From Methanobacteriota archaeon (lineage in GTDB: Archaea > Thermoplasmatota > Thermoplasmata > RBG-16-68-12): a stretch of 16,145 bases of DNA. The number at the start of each line of letters is the position of its first letter. Within the stretch, counting starts at the first letter, position 1. A program made the position numbers and the translations under genes. Below, in pieces: positions 1 through 5,572 of this stretch. The notes beneath the pieces were generated by a model, which was not told where the DNA came from, ran no database searches, and saw nothing but the letters and a program-made list of their open reading frames with translations. The stretch is from positions 1 through 16,145 of the forward strand of contig VBLZ01000006.1 of NCBI GenBank assembly GCA_005878515.1, read 5' to 3'.

Positions 1-3000
1 AGCAGGAGCTTGAACGCGTACGAGGTCTGCACGGGGTAAATCTTGGACGTGTTCTCACAGACCGGGCACCGGAGGTTCCCTTTCCGATCTTTGATGGCGA
101 AGTGTCCGCAGTCCGGGTTGCCGCACACGTACTGGATCGTCCCGTCCGACTCGTCGAGGAGGCGGTCCTTGATCACCATCGCGGCGCCGTGGCCGATCAG
201 GCAATCCCGCTCCATCTCGCCGAATCGCAGGCCGCCCTGGCGGGACCGCCCTTCCGTCGGCTGCCTCGTGAGGATCTGCACCGGGCCCCGCGACCGGACG
301 TGGAGCTTGCCCGACACCATGTGGTGGAGCTTCTGGTAGTAGATGACGCCGATGAAAATCTCCGCGGGGATCATCCGCCCCGTGCGGCCGTCGTACAGGA
401 TCTCCTTCCCGTTCGACCGGAACCCGTTCTCCACGAGGGCGTTCCGCATCGCCTCTTCCCGCTCGCCGGAGAAGGGCGTGCCGTCGATGAACCGACCTTC
501 AAGGCAGCCGACCTTCCCGCCGATCTGCTCGAGGACATGGGCCACGGTCATCCGGGACGGGATCGCGTGCGGATTGATGATCAGGTCCGGGATGATGCCT
601 TGCGCGGTGAAGGGCATGTCTTCCTGCGGCGCGATGAGCCCGATGACGCCCTTCTGCCCATGGCGGGACGCGAACTTGTCGCCCAGCTCCGGGACCCGAA
701 GGTCGCGCACCTTCACCTTCGCGAGCTTCGAGCCGTTCTCGCTCTCGGTGAGCATGACGGAGTCGACCCAGCCGCTTTCCCCGTGCCGCACGGTGACGGA
801 CGTCTCGCGGCGCTTCTGCGGAGTCAGGAAGTCCGTCTCCTCTTCGAGGAACCGTGGCGGACTCGTCTTGCCGATGAGGACTTCCCCGCCCTGGACGAGG
901 ACCTCCGGCGAGATGAGGCCGTCATCCGGCGTGAGGTTCGCGTACGACAGGTCCGCGCGGGCGCCGCGCACGTCCGGGGACGGGATCTCGAAGTGATCTT
1001 CCTGACCGCCCGGATAGCGGCGTTCCTCCGCGCGGTACGTTCGCATGAACGATGAGCGCCCGAGGCCGCGGTCGATCGAGGCCTTGTTCATGACGAGCGC
1101 GTCTTCCATGTTGTACCCGTGGTGGGACATCACCGCGACGACGAAATTCTGGCCCGCGGGACGCTCGTTGAAGGAAACGTACTTCATCGAGTCCGTCTGC
1201 ACGAGCGGTTGCTCCGGGTAGTGGAGCAGGTGGCTCCGGGTATCCGGCCGCAGGCGGTAGTTGCTCGATCCGAGGCCCAGGGACTGCTTGGCCATCCCGG
1301 CACCCATCGTGACGCGCGGGGACGAGTTGTGCTCAGGATACGGCACGACGCCGGAGGCGACCCCGAGAATCACCATCGGGTCGACCTCGATGTGGGAGTG
1401 CTCTTTCGTGATCGCCGCTTTCACGGTGAACGTCTTGTGGCAATGCGCGCACAGGAGCTCGGCCTCGTCGTCGCGGCTCCCCATGTTCGCCCACGTGACG
1501 TCGTTCCGGCTCAGCGGGTGCTTGCATTCCTTGCACCGGCTCGGGACGTCGTACGGATAGATCGCGATGAACGTGTCTTCCTCCTCTTCCGCGTCGATCC
1601 ACTCGACGATCCCGTTCCGGACGAGGTCGGAGAACCGAAGGCGGCCCATCTTCAGCTCGTCGACGTGCTTTCGGGAGAAGACGATGTGGCCATCCTTCAC
1701 GACGAGCAACGGTCGCCGGATCCGGCCCTCGTCGCAGTTGATGATGATCTCCCCCATGTTCTCGTCCAAGCGGACATTGACTTCGTGGCTCAGGAGGCCC
1801 GATCGGCGACGCTCCCGGATCTCGGCCACGAGCACCTTCGGGTCCTCGTGGAGCCCGACGAGATCCCCGTTGACGTAGACGCGGGTGAGCTGGGTCTGCT
1901 GGCCCTTGACCTGCTTCGTCCCAAGGTCGGCGAGGAGGAGCTTGACCTCTTCCTCCGGGAATCCCTCCGACACGTCGATCACGAGGGCGCAGTTCTTGAC
2001 CAGCCCGCAGTTCTGGCCCTCCGGCGTCTCGTTCGGACAGAGGCGGCCCCACTGGGTCGGATGGAGGTCGCGCGCCTCGAAGTGCGGCTGGGACCGCGTG
2101 AGCGGGGAGGTGACGCGCCGAAGATGGCTCAACGCGCTCATGTTCGACGTGCGGTCGAGAAGCTGGCTGACGCCGGCGCGCCCGCCGACCCAGTTGCCGG
2201 TCGCCAGCGCGTGGAGCAGCCGCTGCGTCAGGAGATCCGGCCGGATCGCCGAGGAGATCTTCAGCTCCCGGCGCCGCGCGTACGATCGCTCCAACTGGTA
2301 TTTGAGATCCTTCACGAGATTCGCGAAGGCGACCCGGAACAGGTCCTCCATCAAGTCGCCCGCGAGCTTCAGCCGCTTGTTCGCGTAGTGGTCCTTGTCG
2401 TCCTCGCGACGCATGCCGAGGGAAAGCTCGAGGACCGTGCGGGCGACGCGTCCGAGGAAGATCGCCTTCTTGATCCGGTCCTCGCGGGTGTCGCCGAGGT
2501 GCGGGAGGAGCGACCGGTCGAGGATCGACTCGACCTTCTTGATCCGGTATTCCTTCGCCTGGCCCGTCGCGAACTTCTTCTCGAGGTAATTGATCGCGTC
2601 GTCCCGCGTGAAGATCCCGTTCGGCGGGTAGATCTTCTTGTTCTGACATTCCTCGATGTTCGCGTAGACGATGTTCGCCATCTCGGGCGTCGAGACGACC
2701 GCGTTGTAGATGTCCTCGTCCTTCTCCATGCCCAGGGCTTTCATGAGGATGATCAGCGGGATCTGCCCGGACGCGGTCGGCACGCTGACGATCAGCTGCC
2801 CGTCCTTCTTCTTCTCCATCAGGGTGAGGGCGCGGTACCCCTCTTTCTGGGAGAAGACCTTCGCGACCTCGACCTTCCGGCCGTACCTTTCATTGAACTC
2901 GACGAGGACGCGATTCGGGGCAAGATCCTCGAGCGAGATCAGGGCCCGCTCCGTCCCGCCGATGATGAAGTACCCGCCCGGGTCGTACGGGTCCTCGCCC

Positions 3001-3536
3001 ATCTCGATGAGCTTGCGTTTGTACTCGTCGGACGTGAGCTCCCCTTCCGTCTCCATGTTCTCCTTGTAGAGGAGGCACCGTTTCGACTTGACCATGATCG
3101 GGAAGTTGCCGATGTGCACCCGTTCCGGCTCCCGTTCGATGCCGTTCTCGATGACCGTGAAGTCGAGGTAGATCGGGGCCGTGTAGTTCAGGTTCCGAAG
3201 GCGCGCTTCCATCGGGTTGAGGGGGTGCGTTGCCCCGTTCGCCTCCTTGACGACCGGAAGGCCCAGCGTGATCGTTGGTTTCGCCTCGAGGTCAATCCGT
3301 CCGCGCTCGTCGCGTTTCCGGCCGATCCGGATTTCGATGACGTCGCCTTCGGTCCGGTCTTCGTCGAGCTTGATGATGCCACGGCGTTCGTCCTCGGGCG
3401 ACGACCGGAGGTTGTCTACGATCCGTTGCATCCGCGAATTCGGATTGTCGATCGTCGGAAGGAAGTCGTTGAACGAGGCGATGTGATGGTTGACGATGGA
3501 GCGTTCTCGGAAGAACGCGTCGATGAGTTCGCGCAT
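1..3536 (-). CDS. rpoB: DNA-directed RNA polymerase subunit B (fused RpoB), C-terminus cut by the window edge
   Basis: This is the second-largest RNA polymerase subunit, which forms half of the catalytic cleft and binds the nascent RNA and nucleotide. Reading from the ATG at 3536, 1178 codons lie in the window. The chain ends in a TSYAFKLLL-like stretch close to the usual C-terminus, so only a few dozen residues are likely missing. Visible marks are GDKFASRHGQKG near residues 952-963, QPTEGRSRQGGLRFGEMERD at about 1092-1111, an internal zinc site (C668, C671, C696, C699), and a C-terminal zinc site (C1138, C1143, C1157, C1160). The chain is one piece, not the split B'/B'' of many methanogens. 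A GGAGGT ribosome site lies 6 nt before the ATG, inside the end of rpoH, only 3 nt separating the two genes, which points to translational coupling. Identification is certain. Confidence 0.98.
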   Translation of the reverse strand, partial: MRELIDAFFRERSIVNHHIASFNDFLPTIDNPNSRMQRIVDNLRSSPEDERRGIIKLDEDRTEGDVIEIRIGRKRDERGRIDLEAKPTITLGLPVVKEANGATHPLNPMEARLRNLNYTAPIYLDFTVIENGIEREPERVHIGNFPIMVKSKRCLLYKENMETEGELTSDEYKRKLIEMGEDPYDPGGYFIIGGTERALISLEDLAPNRVLVEFNERYGRKVEVAKVFSQKEGYRALTLMEKKKDGQLIVSVPTASGQIPLIILMKALGMEKDEDIYNAVVSTPEMANIVYANIEECQNKKIYPPNGIFTRDDAINYLEKKFATGQAKEYRIKKVESILDRSLLPHLGDTREDRIKKAIFLGRVARTVLELSLGMRREDDKDHYANKRLKLAGDLMEDLFRVAFANLVKDLKYQLERSYARRRELKISSAIRPDLLTQRLLHALATGNWVGGRAGVSQLLDRTSNMSALSHLRRVTSPLTRSQPHFEARDLHPTQWGRLCPNETPEGQNCGLVKNCALVIDVSEGFPEEEVKLLLADLGTKQVKGQQTQLTRVYVNGDLVGLHEDPKVLVAEIRERRRSGLLSHEVNVRLDENMGEIIINCDEGRIRRPLLVVKDGHIVFSRKHVDELKMGRLRFSDLVRNGIVEWIDAEEEEDTFIAIYPYDVPSRCKECKHPLSRNDVTWANMGSRDDEAELLCAHCHKTFTVKAAITKEHSHIEVDPMVILGVASGVVPYPEHNSSPRVTMGAGMAKQSLGLGSSNYRLRPDTRSHLLHYPEQPLVQTDSMKYVSFNERPAGQNFVVAVMSHHGYNMEDALVMNKASIDRGLGRSSFMRTYRAEERRYPGGQEDHFEIPSPDVRGARADLSYANLTPDDGLISPEVLVQGGEVLIGKTSPPRFLEEETDFLTPQKRRETSVTVRHGESGWVDSVMLTESENGSKLAKVKVRDLRVPELGDKFASRHGQKGVIGLIAPQEDMPFTAQGIIPDLIINPHAIPSRMTVAHVLEQIGGKVGCLEGRFIDGTPFSGEREEAMRNALVENGFRSNGKEILYDGRTGRMIPAEIFIGVIYYQKLHHMVSGKLHVRSRGPVQILTRQPTEGRSRQGGLRFGEMERDCLIGHGAAMVIKDRLLDESDGTIQYVCGNPDCGHFAIKDRKGNLRCPVCENTSKIYPVQTSYAFKLL

Positions 3537-3539
3537 GGT

Positions 3540-3791
3540 CTACCTCCCGATGACGAGGCGATAAGCCTCCGACACGCCCGCGGTGCCGCTCACCCGCGTG
3601 ACGCGGATGATCCGGCCTTCCTCGATGGGCCCCTCGATCTTCTCGAGGACCTGGATCACGGGATCGCTCTTCCGAATCTTCGGGAGCTGGTCTCGCGTGA
3701 TCTTCATCGCCTTCAAAACCCGCTCCGCCTCTTCCTCCGGCACGAGGCGATGCTCTGGTACTAGCTGATGCTCCAACACGTTAAACCTCAA
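3540..3791 (-). CDS. rpoH: DNA-directed RNA polymerase subunit H (RpoH / Rpb5-like)
   Basis: This is the small archaeal RNA polymerase subunit equivalent to the C-terminal domain of eukaryotic Rpb5, part of the lower jaw. The family marks are clear: VLEHQLVPEHRLVPEEEAERVL near the start, QLPKIRKSDPV in the middle and GTAGVSEAYRLV at the end. I place the start at the TTG at 3791 (83 aa) because homologues begin just before the FNVLEH stretch and a GGAGG site sits 8 nt upstream. A GTG at 3779 with GAGGT 5 nt upstream is also possible. The frame stays open to an ATG at 3830, but that adds 13 residues not typical of the family and has no ribosome site. The gene lies between tRNA-Lys and rpoB. No AT-rich promoter is visible between the tRNA and this gene, so transcription probably reads through from the tRNA promoter. 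Confidence 0.95.
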   Translation of the reverse strand: MRFNVLEHQLVPEHRLVPEEEAERVLKAMKITRDQLPKIRKSDPVIQVLEKIEGPIEEGRIIRVTRVSGTAGVSEAYRLVIGR

Positions 3792-3865
3792 GGGGAGGTC
3801 CTCCCTGGGCGACCGTTTTCCACCTGGCATGCCACGCGCGCGCGAGCCGTACGGGCCCGCGGGGA

Positions 3866-3898
3866 CTTTCGGGGACCCCGCGCGCTCCGCAGGGCCCG
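3866..3898 (-). other. tRNA-Lys intron 3 (position 59/60, T loop), 33 nt
   Basis: The outer helix is the T stem CGGGG/CCCCG, the central helix is TTCG with CGAA, and the bulges are AAC and AGT. The inner helix is GGGCCC with GGG-T-CCC. Cutting after the second bulge base turns the interrupted TTCGAA...T into the consensus T loop TTCGAAT. The intron carries its own GGGCCC, which could mislead a reader into placing the acceptor 3' end at 3898-3892; that choice would leave no 3' half of the T stem. Confidence 0.9.
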
Positions 3899-3920
3899 TT
3901 CGAACCCCGGACCACCCGGT

Positions 3921-3951
3921 TTCTTTCCGTTCTCCGGTGAAGAAGGACGGC
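3921..3951 (-). other. tRNA-Lys intron 2 (canonical position 37/38), 31 nt
   Basis: This is a canonical anticodon-loop intron. The outer helix is the anticodon stem TCCGG/CCGGG, the central helix is CTTT with AAAG, the bulges are TAG and AAA, and the inner helix is CCGT with ACGG. Cutting after the second base of each bulge leaves the anticodon loop CTTTTAA. The junction is a strict BHB on both sides. Confidence 0.92.
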
Positions 3952-3968
3952 TAAAAGCCGGATGCTCT

Positions 3969-3997
3969 TTCTAGGGACGGTGTTGGTTCGCCATCCT
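3969..3997 (-). other. tRNA-Lys intron 1 (position 20/21, D loop), 29 nt
   Basis: The intron core is a hairpin, GGATGG pairing with CCGTCC around a 10-nt loop. The BHB central helix is CTAG (exon, 4003-4000 region) with CTAG (intron end). The 5' bulge is GTA and the 3' bulge AAA. Cutting after the second bulge base leaves ...AGGT joined to AGAGC..., which restores the D loop AGCTAGGTA and the D stem GCTC/GAGC. The outer exon helix is the D stem itself, with two unpaired bases (AG) opposite the 3' bulge, so this junction is slightly relaxed compared with the other two. Confidence 0.88.
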
Positions 3998-4066
3998 ACC
4001 TAGCTGAGCTACGGGCCCTCCGGCTAGCGGCGGCGACATGCGACCGTTTGCCAAAACGAGCCTTCG

Positions 4067-4073
4067 TATTAAA
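4067..4073 (-). promoter_or_regulatory. Probable TATA box for tRNA-Lys and the rpoH-rpoB unit
   Basis: On the minus strand this AT-rich element reads TTTAATA in an otherwise GC-rich stretch. It lies about 50 nt before the mature tRNA 5' end. With the archaeal spacing of 25-27 nt, transcription would start near 4044 and leave a leader of about 25 nt for RNase P to remove. Confidence 0.6.
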
Positions 4074-4167
4074 GTTTGCGGTGCGCGCGAACCCCGTTGG
4101 CGGATCGAAATCGGAGGGGCCATAATTATTCAGCTCGCAGGATATAGATGGCGATGGAGCACAACGA

Positions 4168-4173
4168 TTTATA
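4168..4173 (+). promoter_or_regulatory. TATA box for the zinc-ribbon / EF-1beta unit
   Basis: TTTATA is centred about 26 nt before the GTG at 4196. This is the archaeal TATA-to-start distance, so the mRNA is predicted to begin at or next to the start codon (leaderless). Confidence 0.65.
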
Positions 4174-4195
4174 GACCCACTTCATCCCGCGTTTC

Positions 4196-4366
4196 GTGAT
4201 CCGCGCGGAGAGCCGCTGCACCTCGTGCGGCGCCGTCCTCTCGGGAAAAGGCACGACGTTGTTCCCGTGCCCGAGCTGCGGCAAAGCGAAGATCGGGCGG
4301 TGCGCGCGATGCCGCGACCAATCCGTTTCGTATCGATGCCCCGTCTGTTCGTTCACCGGGCCGTGA
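4196..4366 (+). CDS. Small HVO_2753-type zinc-ribbon protein (56 aa)
   Basis: This 56-residue protein has four CxxC pairs: C8/C11, C25/C28, C36/C39 and C48/C51, with SCG or CRD-type contexts. That is enough for two zinc sites. The pattern and length match the archaeal HVO_2753 family, a zinc-finger micro-protein linked to swarming and biofilm formation in Haloferax; its molecular role is unknown. The GTG start is chosen because the frame is closed by a stop at 4172-4174 upstream, no ATG lies between, and the TATA box is 26 nt away. EF-1beta follows 9 nt downstream on the same strand, an arrangement I recall as common for this family and which suggests a link to translation. The gene is easily missed because it is short. 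Confidence 0.9.
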   Translation: MIRAESRCTSCGAVLSGKGTTLFPCPSCGKAKIGRCARCRDQSVSYRCPVCSFTGP

Positions 4367-4375
4367 GGTGCGCGG

Positions 4376-4636
4376 ATGGGATCCGTGGCCGTCACATTCC
4401 GAATCATGCCCGACGATGCCGACACGGACCTCGAGTCGATCCGATCGCGTGTTCGCTCGACGCTCGGGAGCGCCCTGCGGGATCTGCGCGAGCAGCCCGT
4501 CGCGTTCGGGCTGAAGGCGATCCTCGCGATCGCGGTCGTGAGCGACGCGTCGGGAGGGTCCGACCTCCTGGAGCAGTCCCTGGCCGCCATCCCCGGAGTC
4601 GGGAGCGTCGAGACGGTCGACGTCACCCTCGTGTAG
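4376..4636 (+). CDS. ef1b: Archaeal translation elongation factor 1-beta (aEF-1beta)
   Basis: This factor promotes exchange of GDP for GTP on EF-1alpha during translation elongation. The protein is 86 aa, close to the usual archaeal length of just under 90. It has the expected alpha-beta layout: start GSVAVTFRIMPDDADTDLESI, middle EQPVAFGLKAILAIAVVSD, and end LLEQSLAAIPGVGSVETVDVTLV. The middle and final segments are the family signature. The ATG at 4376 has a GAGGTG ribosome site 5 nt upstream that overlaps the stop of the zinc-ribbon gene. The two genes are therefore almost certainly one transcription unit. Confidence 0.96.
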   Translation: MGSVAVTFRIMPDDADTDLESIRSRVRSTLGSALRDLREQPVAFGLKAILAIAVVSDASGGSDLLEQSLAAIPGVGSVETVDVTLV

Positions 4637-4717
4637 GATGCCCAAAACAAACCGATGGCCTGCGTCCTTATGCAGGGTTTCGTCTTACCGCAAACGCATG
4701 ATGGGGGAGCCGCGCGG

Positions 4718-5572
4718 ATGAAGAGCGTATCGATTCCGCGAAAAATCTCCCGGGACGATTTGGTGGCCGGAATCGCGGCATTGCCGATCGGCATCGTCGC
4801 GGGAGTAACCGGCGTCGGGGGAGGAGAGTACCGGGCACCCGTTCTCCTGAGCTTGCTGCGGAACGTACGTTGGACGATCGCCGGGAATCTGCTCGCGGGA
4901 GTGCTCGTCGGGATTTCGACCGCCCTCCTTCGCGGCGCCCTCTCTCAACCGTTCGACACACTCCTCCTTGCCGCCACGATGATGGTCGGGTCCTTGCCCG
5001 GTGCATACGGCGGAGCGGTCCTCGCGCGCCGAACGCCCTCGAAATGGCTCAAAGGCCTCCTCGCCGCAATCCTCGTGACGACGGCTTTGCGGCTCCTATT
5101 GTTCGAGTCTCCGTCGCCCGGTCCGTTCTCATTTGGCCTCGAACAGGCGGTGCTCGGATTGGTCGTCGGACTCGGCATCGGCCTCACGTCCGGCCTGCTC
5201 GGGGTCGCGGGCGGCGAATACCGCATTCCCGCGCTCATCCTGATCTTCGGCCTTCCCGCCATCGTGGCCGGGACGATCAGCTCGCTCGTGTCCTTGCCGC
5301 AGCAAATCGTCGGCTTCCTCACGCACCGTCAGATGGGTCAGACCACTCGCAGGACGCTGCGTCTCGCGGTAATCATGGGCCTCGTCGGGGTCGTGGGTGT
5401 AGGACTCGGAGTTGCCCTCTTGCAACGCACGACGAATGTGACCGTTACAAGAATCCTCGCCTTCCTGATGCTGCTCGCGGCCGCTCGAATCGCATGGGAG
5501 ATCCGAAGCCCCGACGTCACGGAGGACCCGGCCATGAGCGGGGCGTCGAGCTCCCGCGATGCCGAGCCCTAG
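4718..5572 (+). CDS. TauE/SafE-family membrane permease (probable sulfite or organosulfonate exporter)
   Basis: This 284-aa integral membrane protein has about eight hydrophobic segments and the two-fold internal repeat of the TauE/SafE (formerly DUF81) family. The first repeat carries GVTGVGGGEYRAPVLL and the second GLLGVAGGEYRIPALIL. Family members export sulfite, sulfonates or related anions; the substrate here cannot be read from sequence. I start at the ATG at 4718, not the in-frame ATG at 4655. The later start has a GGGGGAG ribosome site and removes 21 residues with no family resemblance. A weak TATA-like CTTATG about 50 nt upstream may give it its own promoter, although it also follows EF-1beta on the same strand. 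The stop codon overlaps the stop of the convergent permease gene in a shared CTAG. Confidence 0.88.
   Translation: MKSVSIPRKISRDDLVAGIAALPIGIVAGVTGVGGGEYRAPVLLSLLRNVRWTIAGNLLAGVLVGISTALLRGALSQPFDTLLLAATMMVGSLPGAYGGAVLARRTPSKWLKGLLAAILVTTALRLLLFESPSPGPFSFGLEQAVLGLVVGLGIGLTSGLLGVAGGEYRIPALILIFGLPAIVAGTISSLVSLPQQIVGFLTHRQMGQTTRRTLRLAVIMGLVGVVGVGLGVALLQRTTNVTVTRILAFLMLLAAARIAWEIRSPDVTEDPAMSGASSSRDAEP

Larger units (their letters stand above)
3852..4018 (-). tRNA. tRNA-Lys(UUU) interrupted by three BHB introns
   Basis: The 167-nt precursor gives a standard 74-nt tRNA once introns of 29, 31 and 33 nt are removed. The mature parts are acceptor GGGCCCG (4018-4012) with CGGGCCC (3859-3853); D stem GCTC/GAGC with loop AGCTAGGTA; anticodon stem TCCGG/CCGGG with loop CTTTTAA, anticodon UUU at 3955-3953; variable loop TGGTC; and T arm CGGGG-TTCGAAT-CCCCG. 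G73 is the discriminator base, and CCA is not encoded. U8, G15-C48, G18G19 and the T-loop consensus are all present after splicing. The introns sit at 20/21, 37/38 and 59/60, each with a 4-bp central helix between two 3-nt bulges. Before splicing, neither the D arm nor the T arm is complete, so a standard covariance search may fail or report a truncated gene. The tRNA lies upstream of rpoH on the same strand. Confidence 0.93.

Noticed and set aside
1119..3764. An 881-aa open frame on the plus strand
   Set aside because: It is exactly antisense to rpoB and rpoH, has no family motifs, and is rich in Arg, Asp, Val and Leu as expected from reading a high-GC gene backwards.
3892..4018. A shorter tRNA ending at the first CGGGCCC (3898-3892)
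   Set aside because: The acceptor would pair, but the 3' strand of the T stem would be absent. The downstream CCCCG-CGGGCCC-G gives a complete T arm and discriminator after BHB splicing.
4655..4717. Upstream ATG for the TauE/SafE-type gene
   Set aside because: It adds 21 residues without family resemblance, while the ATG at 4718 has a GGGGGAG ribosome site.
4126..4794. A 222-aa minus-strand frame opposite EF-1beta
   Set aside because: It is antisense to two well-identified genes and lacks recognisable motifs.
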